Shown here one piece after another: positions 44,941 to 57,300 of a stretch of DNA of 64,000 nucleotides. The DNA is from Trebouxia sp. TZW2008 (taxonomy: Eukaryota; Chlorophyta; Trebouxiophyceae; Trebouxiales; Trebouxiaceae): contig BDIU01000154.1 in the NCBI GenBank assembly GCA_002118135.1, positions 124,165-188,164 of the forward strand, given 5' to 3'. The translations under genes and the position numbers were made by a program. Every line of letters begins with the position of its first letter. Within the stretch, counting starts at the first letter, position 1. The notes beneath the pieces are model-generated. The model did not search any database, was not told the DNA's origin, and was given only the letters and a program-made list of their open reading frames with translations.

Positions 44941-47900
44941 CTAGAGCTTGGATTGGGGGGCCTTGCCTGAAGAGCCCCCCTTGCCGGCCTCCTCCTTCTG
45001 CCCTGGGCCCTTGATGAAATGCTCCACCATCATGCGCCGCTGAATCTTGCCGGTTGCTGTCTTTGGCAGCTGCTTTGTCACAAAGATCCGCACTGGTACC
45101 TGCGCATACCACACACATGTAAGTACAGGCACACGGTGGAACTTTTGTTCCCTGACGCCTGCACCCTGAAGCCAAGAAGTCAAAATGATGATTACAAGCA
45201 ACAGCGCTAGGTGTGTGTGGCACAAGTCTTGTCTCGCCAGGCTGGCTTGTTCTGAGCATCACAGAATGGACGTCTTATTTTCAACTTATGAAAGTCAGAC
45301 AGAACAATGTCGTTCTAGATCTTTCTAGGCCAAACTGGCCAACATGAAGTCTGATAAATCACATTTGCGTCTTGGATGCAGAACATGTTACCTAAGCAAA
45401 CGCCTCACATACTAGGCAAGTCAAGTTTGCCTGGCATTGAGTGACGTGTACTCTTTTCAACAAAGCTGACGTATGCAAACAGTTAGGTCAAAAGGCAGGT
45501 TTGATACATATGCAAACGTGCGTGATCATTTGTCATCATCACAAACACGCCTGTTGCAGCTCGATGCTTCTGAGTGTGTTGAACATACCTTGAAGGCCGC
45601 CATCTTCTGGCCAGACTGCTTCTGAATGTCTTTGGCGAACGCAGCTGTGTCAGAGACTGTGTTGTTGGGCACTATGGCAGCCGCCACAATCTCTCCATAC
45701 TTCTCATCAGGACAACCAAAAGCCACTGCTTCTGACACCTGGGGGTGTGACATCAACACGCTGTCCACCTGCAACATCAGCAAAGAACTTGCTTGATGGT
45801 CAGTTTGCAGAAGATAGCAGCCGCCATTATTTTGCCATACTTCTCATCAGGACAACTCAAACCCCACTGCCTCTGACACCTGGGGGTGTGACACCAACAC
45901 ACTGTCCACCTGCAATATCAACAAAGAGCTTGCCCGAGACTACTTCACAGTTGCATAAGAAGCTTGCAAAACTATAGGCTGTGACTACGGGCTGGTTGAA
46001 GACAGTTGATTGCTCTAAAACGTACCTACTTAAGCCTTCTGAGCCTATCTAGCATGCGTTCTGATGGGAAACGTGAACAGCGAATGTCTCTGACGCCTGA
46101 GGGTGTGACAGCAACTCATTGTTTCTTTTCACAGCCTGTAGAGTCCAATGTTCTTTCAATGATTGTGCTTGAGGTTGTGTACGTCAATGCCAGGAAGCTG
46201 CTTGACTCATGACTGTCAAGCAAAATCACAGAAAAATTGCTTGACTCATGCCTGTCAAGCGAAATCATAGGGAACCTTTGAAGCTCTACAGGCTATGAAA
46301 AGCATAATGTCCACTGCCTGAGATGTGAAGTTGGCATCAGGGCATTGACCATAGCCTCTGCAGCGCCAGCCTGCTATGCTTTTGAGGTCAGCATCGCACA
46401 ACAGCTGCACAAGTTTGCTACAACATTGCTCTCAAAGCATGCCAGGAGGGTGCAAAGGCAGTTCAAGGATTTGCCACTACCCAAGAGGACGGTCACGGAC
46501 AGACTTAGCAGCCTGCAAACAAGAGTACAGGGGATCAGGTATTGACAAGGCACAAGCACAGACTCCTTGTCCATACCTAGCTCAAAAAAGGACCTAGAAT
46601 TTGCTCAAACGACAAACCCTAACCTTACAAATATTAGGGTTTAGGAGAAGCCAGATTCTGACACAAGAAATCATCGAGCCTTGCTCAGGTGCATGAGCAC
46701 TATGCCGCCATCAAGTTTGAAACAGCATTCAATTTTGAGGTATCTACAACCTTGTCAACGGTAACAACAGCTGGATTCAGCAGACAGAATCAGCTACAGC
46801 TTCTGCAACACCAGCCTGCTATGCTGAGGAGCAGCATCCAACAACAGCTGCATATTGTTTCATATTGCTCTCCAGCATGGCAGGAGGGTGCCAAACAGGA
46901 GAAGGCAGATTGTGACACAAGGAATCATCAAAACGTGCTAAGGTGCATGAACACTGCATCGCTGTCAAGCTTGACACAGCAGCCAATGTTAAGACATGTC
47001 CATTCTTGTCCGTGATAGCCAATACCTGAGATTCTGCAAACAGTATCAGCCACAGTCTCTGCAGCACCAGCCTGCTATACCCTTAAGGCCAAGCTCAAAC
47101 AACAGCTGCATGTTGTTTGACACTGCCCTTAAGGCATGGCAGCTTGATGCTGTAGAAGTTGTAACTGATACTGCTTGCTTACCGGAGTTTGTTAGATCGC
47201 GCTGACAAGGTTGTAGACATCTCAGAATTGGCTGATGTTCCAAGCTTGATAGTGATTTTCAACAACAGCTGCTTGTTGTTGGACGCTGCCGTCAAGGCAT
47301 GGCAGGAGGGTGCAAAACAAGAAAAGCCAGACTCTGTCACAGACATCAGAAAATTTGCCTCACATGCACCAGCAGCCATACATCCAGGTCAAGCTCTATA
47401 CAAAAGCTAAGGTTTAGAATTCCACACTCTTGCCAGTGGCATGTGCAACTGGACTTAGAGAGAATGCAGCACAAGGTCAGCAGACAGTGTGATCCTGTTT
47501 GGTGAGATTCTCGATAGAAGAAATGCAGCGGAGCAGACTGAACATCACCTCAATGGGCGAGATCTTCTCTCCACCTCTGTTGATGAGCTCCTTGATGCGA
47601 CCTGTCAGGGTCAAAAAGCCCTCCTCATCCAAAAAGCCCTGGTCACCAGTGTGGAACCAGCCCCCTGCACGACACAGCCAAGGTCAACCCATTAGAAAAC
47701 CAATTGACTGCATGAGATGCATTTCTACAGTGCCAGCAAGAGCAACAGCAAGAGCAGCAGCAGCAGCAGCAGCAGCACCTGCAACCCTAGGGCTGTACCT
47801 GCAAAGGCCTCTTCGTTGGCCTCTGGCCTGTTCAAGTAGCCCTTTGTGACATTGGGCCCTTGGATGCAGACCTCACCAATCTTCTTTGTGGGAACCAGCT

Positions 47901-50900
47901 TGTTATTGTTGTCCAGGATGCCCACCTGCGCATGGCATGCACCAGGTGAGCAGAAGCATACAGCTTCGTGTTGACCAAAGGCTTTTGTGTAGATGTCAAG
48001 TCATAGCAGTGGTGTTTCACGGTCGCAAGATAGCAGTGATGTGTCAAATACCAGAAAGTTGGCAGGTGGCCTGTGGAATAAGAAAGCATGAGTAGAGTGC
48101 TGCAAATATCATGGTGAAACTCCACTATGCATGGGTTTCCCCAAGGCCATTGTCAACAGCTTGCTGGTCATGTCGGCTAGGTGCGTCTTTTTGTGCATTG
48201 CATTGCCTGATGAAACATGATTTGCAAGCGGCAACAGAGACCTTGGGGAAGCACAGGGCAGAAGGAAAGTGACGGCCAGCACCTTGACTGAGCCTTGTGC
48301 CCTGCCGACCGTGCCTGGCTTGTGGGGGCCGTTCTTTGGCAAAGGGTTGGATGTCATCTGGTGGGACGCCTCTGTCATTGCATACGCCTGCACACAAGCC
48401 AAACACACGCATAGTCAGACACCACCACACATTGCACATATGGCTTGACATGCCACAGACAGAGTTGCTACAACAACACATGTGATGAGATACAAATGTT
48501 TGAGACAATGTCTAGATGCTTAGGCATCCCCATGCTTCAAGTACAAAACAGTGGCGTACAACTTGGATCCAAATCCTCCATGCATGACTGAGGTCCTCAC
48601 AAAGGCCTGCACCTTAGATTGGCTGATCTCGAGGACAGACTTCTTGGGGAAGTGACCTTGACCAAGAACAGGCGCTTCGAAGGCTTCCCGTAGCTTATGC
48701 ACTGTGTTGTTTGCACTTGTTCAGCAGGGATACATTGTCAAAGCTTGACATACCTCAAGGACAGGCACTTTGAAGGCTTCCTCCAGCTTATGCAAGGTAG
48801 CGGCTGCCAGGCTGCTGCTGCAGCTCCTGATGAAGCGCAGGGGTGGGGGTTGGGAAGCGGGGTAGTCCTTGCTGGCCCTTGCAAGCAGCACCTGCAGGCC
48901 AAGCTACCATGTTTACAGGAGGAAGTGAACGAAGAAGGCAACGCCAAAACAGTCAGTGGTCCTTCAATGCCCAGAGGCTCCAGATCAGGCAATGTGCACA
49001 GTTTGACCCATCATGGCGATCAGCATAGCACAGATGTGACTGAGAGTGCTATCTCCCTGGCCTATGCAAGCAGCTCCTGCAGGCCAGGCAACCATGATCA
49101 CAGGAAGAAGTGAGCAAAGAAGCCTATGCAACAACAGTCAGTGGTCCTTCAGCAATGCCTAGAGGCTTCTGATAAGGTAACATGCACAAGTCGACCCAAC
49201 ATCAAGATCATCATAGCATGAATCTGACTGAGAGTGCCTGTCTTGATGGCGGGTGCAAGCAGCACCTGCAAGCCAGGCAGTCATGCAGGGTGCTCACTGC
49301 CATTTGAATGCGTGCTGGTGAGGTTTCTTAACACTGCAGGTGCATACGCAGACAAAGCAACGCCTCCAGTTGAGATTGTTCAAACAACTTTGTGACTGCA
49401 TGGTGTTCTGACGCGAGCCAAAAGCCTTTGCTCAGGCAACATGCAGATATAGACCCAACAGTAAAAAGTCTCAAAGATTTTGTCAAATTGTCTATCTTGC
49501 TGGCTGTTGCAAGCAGCACTTGCAGACAGAGTGACGGTCTTTGTCCATTCACGTCCCTTTAGCAGTAGCCACAAGCATGTGGTAAGTCAATACCTGAAAG
49601 CCATCCTAACAGCAAGATGAAAGATGTAGTGGAAAGGGTCAGTCTGTGTTCAGGGCACTGTCACGTGTGCATGCTCATCTTTTTGTGAAAGCATCACCTC
49701 CATTTCTGCACGTGCTGTGCCAGTTGCCATAGCATGTGCAGAAATGGATGGTATGGTTTTGCGACAGGATCAGCATGCCAAGACACATAGAAGTGCCCTC
49801 AATAGACAGCAGTGAGGTCAAAGATTGCAAAGAACCTCTTGCTCTTTGCAGTTGCAGTTGCCCTGACAGTTGCAAAGTTTGCTATGGTGCCTTTGTCAGC
49901 ACGCGCTGTTCAAGACATAAACACAGGCACAAAATGTCAACTCCTTTCGGTGGCAACCTGTCAGTGATAACACTTTTCCAGCATCAGACAAATATATCTG
50001 GACAGAGGGCAAAATGTCCTGGACAAGGCATGCAAGGTAAGTTTTGTCATCAGCCTGGTACACAAGTCAATGCTTGCATTAGCCATTTGCTAACAGGAAC
50101 AGCTCCACTGTCAATTGGCACCTTGGAGGTGTTGCATTGCATGGCCATTCAACCCTGCGTTCTGGAGCATTGCAAGGTACATGCTGTGTGTCACTCTGCA
50201 GATGCAATGAGTCGCGTATGAACATCAGGTCTGCCAGTGGCATGTGTCGAGATAGATGCATCTGTACTACCTGGTACAGTGTTGGCACAGCAGGGCAACA
50301 GGTGGCCTGATGAGGTGACTCTGTGCACCCACATCGGATTCATCAGTGACGAATATATTCATCAGTGACAAATATGAATCGAGCAACACCTGGTGCATTG
50401 TAGGCACATCAGTGTCGATAGCGGCCTGATGAGGTGACTTTGTGTACACACATGGGACACATGTAAATAGTGACATGTGCATTACTTGGTGGATTATAGG
50501 CACAGCAGCAATCGGGTAGCCTGATGAGATGACTTGCGTATGGGTCTGCAAATGACAGGTGGACAGATTCATTACCTGGTGCATTGTAGGCACAGCAGTG
50601 TAGAAGGTGGCTTGGTGCTCAACAGCATCTCGCCAGTGTGTGCCGGCAGAGAATTTACCCCCAGCAGGAATGATAGCAGCCCCACCAGCTGCCAAGGGGG
50701 CTAGTAGACCTGCACATGGGCTCCTCAACATCAGTGTGCTAAAACGATGGTTGCTGTATTTAGTGGCGTGTCTGCATGATGGACACATGCCACACCCAGG
50801 TGCAAAGACCAAGGACAGCATGTTAATCAAGGCCAATGCGATGGTGGAAGTACAAAATTTGTTGACAGCTACAGCTCAAGAGTTGCAAGTCCCGTAGCAG

Positions 50901-52678
50901 CGTGTGACACAAATACTAAGATGCCAATGCATCCATATGCCTGCTGAGCCAAGTTCAGGCGCAATTGTCAGCATGCTACACACCCATGCGATGTTGCAGA
51001 ACAGCCAAAGCAACCATATGCCTGCTGAGCCAAGTTCATGCAAGCCAGCACACGTGCCGATGCATGCCCAATAAAAGTTATATTATGAGAACAGCAGGGG
51101 CTAAGCGCTATTGCTTTGGTAGATCACACCTGCCATGAGGCCATGCACATGAAAGAGGGGCATGACCACCAGTGACTTGTCCTCAGGAGTCAGCTCATAT
51201 GTGGCAATGATATTTGCCAAGCTGGCCGCCAAGTTGCCCTGGTTCAACGGCACTCCCTACAGTCATGATGCTTCTGAGACAGTTGATTCAGGACAAGACA
51301 TCAGAAGCGTGATCAAGGAGTCTGAAAACTGCAGTCTGAAATGCTACAACATCATTTCAGGCAACAGCAGACAGCGCAGGTAGGCAAATCTCGCAACCAG
51401 TGATTGCAGCATTTGCATCTGGGTATCCACACAGATGCATTGACCATGCAGAGGTATGCAATCACAACATGCATTTGACTGAATGGTTTGTCACATGGGA
51501 CGGGGTCGCCTGCAGGAATACTTTACAGCTATTCACAGTGTTGCTATGCCTCAGGGGTAATGAAACACCCACCTTTGGCCTACTGGTGGTGCCGCTTGTG
51601 TGCAGAAACAGGGCAACATCTTCCTTCTTTGGTGTGTCCACTAGCTCAGCAGACGCCTGCTTCACCTGAAAGCCCCTTGTCTTGGGTTTGATGTCCACTG
51701 CATCACATGCATTGAGACAATGAACTTCTATATGATTTACCAGAGGATCATCTTACATGATACTGAACACGCAGTACAAGATATGCAAGTGCTTCAGGGC
51801 ATGGATCACTGAGATGCATCTGTTTTGTGGAATGTGCAATATGTTGGTGTCAGTGCTAACATCAAGGGTACAGTGACTCACTTCAGTTTACAACTGGCCA
51901 CAAGGCAGTGTTTGGTGCACAAGCTAGGAACACAAGTCAGTGCTGTCATGGCGGTTGAATTGACTTACCACCAGATGATGTCAACTGCAACGCGGCTATG
52001 GGCACACTCAGGTCAGCAGCTGCCTTTTCTGCTGTGCTGTTGCCTTCAGAAGGCACAAGCAGCAGCTTGGACTTTGCATCGTCCATGAAGAACTTGAACT
52101 CATCCTGTGACACCAAACAATGCTGAGGTGTCCCTGAACTGCTGAGATGTACAGCATTTGTAATACAGAGCAGCAGAGTTGTTTTTGGACTGGTAAGGAA
52201 GGCACAGTATGGCTAACATGTAACAAACCCCTACCAGCTTGTAGTTTGGATTGAGTGGCGCAGCAACAGCTCTAGCATATGTCACACCCAGAAATGCCAC
52301 GATGAAATCCACCTGTACGCGGCAGCATGCCCGTCAGGGCATGCATGACAAGCCGTGCGTGACCACGATCCGTCGCGGATGATTTATCCGCACAGGCGCT
52401 GAGCCAACAGCACAGTATGTCTAGATCTTGTCGCGCATTTTGTGCGATGTCGGAGCAGCCCCCACAACGCACTCTCCACTCACCGTGTTGGCTTTGGCGA
52501 TGCTGACTGTATCGCCGGGCTTGATGCCGCTGTTGCGCAGCAAGTTGGCCACATACTTGATCCGCTCTTCAAGCTGACCGCGGGTGTAAGTCGGACCCCC
52601 GCCGGCACATATCACGCCTGTCGCTTTGCTGTTGCCCTTCAGTACATCTGCAAGCGTTTGCACACGAGCATGCACCAT
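44941..52678 (-). CDS. AAE3: peroxisomal oxalate-CoA ligase (AAE3-type acyl-activating enzyme)
   Basis: An ATP-dependent AMP-forming ligase that makes oxalyl-CoA from oxalate and CoA. Twelve exons join in phase to 539 aa: 52678-52484, 52312-52235, 52104-51969, 51697-51573, 51256-51130, 50709-50576, 48891-48754, 48387-48283, 47925-47799, 47664-47549, 45768-45589, 45099-44941. The AMP-binding P-loop [17 protein letters not shown] crosses exons 4-5. Further motifs are [94 protein letters not shown], and the catalytic Lys in [12 protein letters not shown]. These match plant AAE3 and yeast Pcs60 closely. The C-terminus ends PQSKL, a canonical PTS1, as in yeast Pcs60. The start is the ATG at 52678, just inside a CpG-rich segment. 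The downstream neighbour on the same strand is the next enzyme of the pathway. Confidence 0.93.
45206..45274 (+). repeat. dispersed intronic repeat family 2, copy 1
   Basis: Reads GCTAGGTGTGTGTGGCACAA, then GTCTTGTCTCGCCAGGCTGG, CTTGTTCTGAGCATCACAGA and ATGGACGTC. It matches 57453-57522 over about 70 bp, and 55672-55702 (minus) over about 31 bp. It lies in a ligase intron. Confidence 0.7.
45790..46140 (-). repeat. 3' splice-site echoes of ligase exon 11
   Basis: The start of exon 11 (acceptor, then [18 protein letters not shown]) is copied at about 45912-45800 ([17 protein letters not shown], then drift) and, more decayed, near 46130-46085 (TGTCACACCCTCAGGCGTCA). The plus-strand marker TCTGACACCTGGGGGTGTGA is at 45732 (parent) and 45875. 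Confidence 0.8.
46023..46075 (+). repeat. dispersed intronic repeat family 1, copy 2
   Basis: The most diverged copy: ACCTACTTAAGCCTTCTGAG, then CCTATCTAGCATGCGTTCTG and ATGGGAAACG. It lies in ligase intron 10, beside the exon 11 echoes. Confidence 0.6.
46340..47420. repeat. complex tandem repeat in ligase intron 10
   Basis: At least four diverged units start near 46345, 46790, 47045 and 47250. They share CACCAGCCTGCTATGC, CAACAGCTGCA, and GGCATGGCAGGAGGGTGCAAA followed by a GACACA..AATCATC or similar segment. Unlike the other arrays I could not match this unit to a neighbouring exon edge, so its origin is open. Confidence 0.65.
47748..47778. repeat. AGC/CAG trinucleotide microsatellite
   Basis: About nine uninterrupted AGC units sit in the ligase intron just beyond the donor of exon 9 (47799). 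A second, interrupted CTG-rich tract lies at about 43220-43280 in the decarboxylase intron. Confidence 0.85.
48640..48705 (-). repeat. 5' splice-site echo of ligase exon 7
   Basis: The end of exon 7 ([13 protein letters not shown], then donor GTATG) is echoed about 100 bp downstream as [13 protein letters not shown], followed by GTCACTTCCCC. Exon 7 therefore has echoes on both sides, like decarboxylase exon 4. Confidence 0.75.
48892..49530 (-). repeat. 3' splice-site echoes of ligase exon 7 (about 185 bp unit)
   Basis: The acceptor region of exon 7 (CCTGCAG then GTGCTGCTTGC, preceded by ..GGTAGCTTGG) recurs upstream near 49070, 49258 and 49510. Between them TCAGTGGTCCTTCA..GCC.AGAGGCT and ACATGCACA..CGACC-type intron sequence repeats (48955 and 49140 blocks). 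Spacing is 183-250 bp. Confidence 0.75.
50265..50535 (-). repeat. 5' splice-site echo array of ligase exon 6
   Basis: The end of exon 6 ([12 protein letters not shown], then GTAATG) recurs downstream three times. The plus-strand marker CCTGGTGCATTGTAGGCACA falls at 50576 (parent), with close or diverged forms near 50493, 50394 and 50272. Translations include [10 protein letters not shown]. Copies share CCTGATGAGGTGACT beyond the exon-like part. Confidence 0.85.
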
Positions 52679-54326
52679 ATTTCTACGATGCGGTCGTCAA
52701 CGACGGCGCAAGTTGCGCAGGGCAGCGTATGAGTTGTAGTTGCGCTCGACGTCGCGATTACGAGCACGATCCGACCCAGTGCCCCTTGCAATTGATCAGG
52801 CTACTAATGTTTAGTAATGTTCACGAGTTCGCACGTGTGCGAACCGTTGAACGCCATGCATGCGCAGAAAGCGTCTGTTATCTGGTCTAGCGTTCACTGT
52901 TGTTTGCTGTCGATGCCTCGGGCATTGGCCAATCAGCAAATCCCTGCACAGTAGCAGTTTTGCATGTCAGGTCAACGCAATCCAGTTCAAGTATGTTTTG
53001 TGCAGAAAGACTCATCACACCAGCCCTGTGCGCGTCAAAGCTGGTGAGGCTTGCCTTGTTTTTGAGTTAGCGTAATTGCACATGCACGTCTTGACATCCG
53101 CCCACCCTGCACCGGGAACGTTGATTCAACGAAAAGATCCAGCGAGCACTTCAATATACTTGCATCACACTGCCCCACAGTACAGAGGCGCATGAGATAC
53201 TTGACGTCAGTCAAGAATGTCGCCGTCATTGCTTGATTGCCTGCACAAGTGCATCCTGGCAAGTGCACGTGTACATACTGCAAGGTTGCAAGGCGTTGGG
53301 ACTCAACTGTCAGGCCTATACGTCAGTGACAGATAGGCTGGGCAACTGTCTCCTCAAGTGCTGCACTTTCTGCATGTACAGAGTATGACAAACACGGCAG
53401 CTACAGAACCTTTTCTCAGTTCTTTGGCAAAATGTGCTGAGCCTGGTCAGGGCATTTCCTGAAGCAATGTTGATTGATGGCACGCAGACTCCCTTAGAGC
53501 AATCGCAAGAGTGCAGGATGTATTCACATCAGCGATGTGTCTGTTGCTTGTGAGCGCTGAGTTGTGGGCAGTGCGTTTGTTCCACTCTGAGCCAATGAGA
53601 AGTGCTGCTCAACCCTGGACCAGCTTGCAGACACGTTCCATCTGCAACTGAAACCTGACTTCACGCATGTCAGACTCGCTGTACAAAGTGCATGCCAAAT
53701 CTAGGGCTGAAGACTGGATTTGCTTTCACGCATTTATATTGTCATAAGACTATTGACGCATTGGAAAATGAGAAATGCCTGTGCATTTAGGCGCCTGTGC
53801 CGTCATGACGGGAGTCTCTGAGCACAGAGACAGCCCAAGATTGCTGCTCTAAAAGCAGCAATCAGCAGACATATTGGTTAGCTCAAGCTGTATTAGCATT
53901 GTATGAGCAATGTAGCATCAAGTCGTATGGGGTTACAGCGCCTCCAGACTCTGCATAGCCAGACACTTGTTTGGTGTTTGCTGCATGAAAAGTTGCAGCT
54001 CGAACAGCTGACACAATATGCACACACCAGCACAGAAACACTTATTCAACAAATTATACATGCTTGGGCAGAACAGACCACGGCAAGCCTTGTCGGATAG
54101 AGTAACATGGCATGGCACAAAGCTTTCAATAGACAAGCAGTCTTAACAACAGCACCTATTTGCGTCATTCTAGAATATGCTGTCAGCTCCGCACATTGCA
54201 TGCATCTGCTTCGTCATCTTCAGTATTCGTTCAGTGCTGCTCAGTGAAAGCTCCTGCTGAAATGTCAAGTCATGTCAGTCACTGAGCCAGCAAAGTCGTC
54301 ATTGGTCAGAACAGTGCGGTGACAGC
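52679..54326. other. intergenic region, ligase promoter and PLD 3' flank
   Basis: Near 52680-52800 the DNA is CpG-rich and probably holds the AAE3 promoter. The rest to 54326 has no convincing reading frame on either strand and no recognised element. Confidence 0.45.
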
Positions 54327-57300
54327 CTAGCTGGTCAGCAAGTCAGGTAGAGTTGCTGACTTAGTTCCCAGCACTTTGGCAGCAGGGAAGTCAGGGAAGT
54401 GCTCGTAGTCCTTGAGAGGACCAATGCTACCATCTTGATTGACCTGCATACACTCAAATCTAGGTTCTGTCCCATGTCTCCAAACAGGGCAGGTCACTTG
54501 ACAAATGCATGCTTCATTGTAGATTAGCGCGCACGCTCAGAGCAATTGACAGCAGCAGCAATGCTGATGGCAGCCACAGTCACCAGGAAGTTCCAAGCCG
54601 TTCAGCAAGTCAAGCTTGCCATGGGAAAGCTTTTGGTACATGTGCAAGCCATTTGCAGCAAGACAGCACAACACCAGCAGCAATCTTGACAAAAGGAAGC
54701 CACATGCTCAAGACTACACATACTGGAGTTCTGAGAAAGCAACATCATAACAAGTAAGCGCTGACCTGGATGGGGTATGTCATGAGGTGGCCTGTCATGT
54801 CATGTACTTCTTCACTGCAATAGTCATTCCAGTTCTTGTCGCCAATGGCGCCCAGGCGGCGCATGCACTCGCTGGACTCAGGCTTCTCATACACTTCAGA
54901 CACTTCAGTCGTGTGCTCCTCCCAGCAATTCAGCCTGAAGCCATGGATCTGCAGCAAAAGTCCCCTTGCTGTCAGGCACAGACAGGCAACAGCTGAAATG
55001 AGCAAGTTGTCAACGTACCAAAACGCTTGCGGATGCTGACAGCCAGGCTGTAGTGGTACACAGTGGTATAGCCCAGCCTGTACCTGTGTATGCTATAGTG
55101 CTCATGATCCATTCACTCACAGCAGCTTGATCTTATGTGTGGGCACACTGCACACTTGAAATCTGACCAGCTGTGCATTTTGAGGCCATTTGTCAATAAC
55201 GTGATGCATCTGTAAGGGCGCTTGCATGTGGGTCCAGCCAAGTGATACTACGCTGTAGTTGAAGCTTCCCAGCTGTGACAAGTCTGACTTTGGCAGACTT
55301 GTGCCATGCCGGTCAGTTTGAGGCATTGCTTGCTGCCATAGCTATGGAACCACCTGCCTTGTACTTCAGACCCCGGGGGCTCAGCAGGGTTCACGTCAGA
55401 GCTGAGTACTGACATATGTATCAGTGCGTTTTCTGGTGTGCCATGCACAATCTGAGCATTTGTTGCTGTTCTGCCTCTGAAAGACAGGGCGTACCTGTCC
55501 TTTGGGGTAGAAGCCTGGAGTGTTGCCCACACAGTGCTTGGGCTGGAATGCGCCCATGGCAATCTCTGTGTCCCTGGACCCATCCATGGACCGCTGGTTG
55601 ATGTTGGCTGAGCCAATGATGACGTACTGCACAGCCACAATAGCATCAGCATGTACAATGCAAGGACAACTGAGACAGGACTTGGGCCACACACACCTAG
55701 CACATCTGCTGGAACGTGTAAGTATCATTGTTATGATTACAACCAGGCACTGTTGGCATTGTGCCGTATTATATATCAGTCCTGTCTGTATGACACAGTC
55801 TGTGTGTCTGCGGCCTACGCATTGTCTGATGCAGACATAGTGTAGGAGCTGTACAGCAAGCACCTTTGCCAGCTTTTCCGCAAACCACCTGCGATGTGCT
55901 CATGGCAGAACCTCTGCATAGGGTTTCATTATGCACGCAAACACTGCACAGATGTCAAAAAGTCTTCCAGTCATCAACAACTTTTGTAGGGCTCTAGCAT
56001 GTAGTACAACATTTGCGCTGCCATACCCTACACACCTAGCACTTCATTAAATGAACTGTCATTATTTAATTTTGAACATTATCATTACTATTCTTGTTAT
56101 TATTGCTATTATTGTATGTACTACCATGCATGCAAAAGAGGCTATGCAAGGACAGATGCTAGGCTTACCTCATCATCCACGATCATGAGCTTAGAGTGAA
56201 CATAGACTTGGAAGCGGCGGTGCTTCTGGGCAGCCTCATATGGGGTGCCTGCAGAGGGGTGGGTCTGGGTGGTGGGCTCCCCCTCCCAGTGGGCCTCCTT
56301 GTTGCCTGTATCAGAGTACGGGTATCAGCATGGCAGACATACACAGCCTTGCAGCTGCAGCTTGCCATCAAGTGAAGATGCTGTGACTGCCCATGTTGTA
56401 CAGAGTACACAAGCTAAATGTGCATGACATGTCTTGCTGATGCTGCAGTTGCTGATAGACCATGCAACTGTGTGCACACAATTGAATCAGATATGTATGA
56501 CACTCATCTGGAACGTCTTGATGGTGCTAAGCAATGGTGTACTTTGGCCGTATGCATGCAATCATTCCTAATTCAAATCACAAGATGGCTTTGCATGCTG
56601 CTGGAGCGTACAGTCCTGAAGCATGTACTTACAGCAGGCACAACCGCAGCAACAAGGGTTGTCGTGCTGGGGTACCTAGGCAGTAGAAGGCAAGGTAGTC
56701 ACGAGGGTGCTGGTCACGCACACCAGCCCGCTGCATGGCCTGGCCAATGATGTGGTACATCATCTGAATGGTGCGCCCCTGCCAGAAGATGACCTCCTGC
56801 ACTGAGGCACTATCAGGCACCCCTGCACCCACACAACAGGCTCTGTCAGGCCCACATCAAGTGTTGAGATCAAGTCAAGCATGAAGCGAGCTGCCTTCAA
56901 GTCACCACTTGGGGAAGATGAAGTTTGGACCTGTAGGAATACCAGGTGGACGCAGAAGGTGGCTGGCCGCCCTAAGACGCGTGATGTAGCAGAAATGGTG
57001 GGCAAGAACCCTGTTGGCATGAGCACAATCAGAGTTCAGGCCAACCTCTGTAAGATGTAAGACAGCTTTCATGCAGTTCTGAAAGTCATATCATGATGTC
57101 AGACCCCTCAAGTGCTTGTGTCGACGCTTTGGACCACACAATTCACTGCATTAAGTGCTGCATAAATGTGCTTCAGCTAAAGGCAACATGCATCAATTTT
57201 GGTATGACAAACCAAATTAGGCTATGGATGATGATGAGCAGAAATTGCACCTTCAGAGTACATGGGGAGCAAGATGACGCAGCCAAAGGGCTCCCCAGCC

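Noticed and set aside
45790..46140. duplicate ligase gene fragment (pseudogene)
   Set aside because: The similarity covers only the exon 11 acceptor edge in tandem, matching the echo pattern rather than a gene copy.
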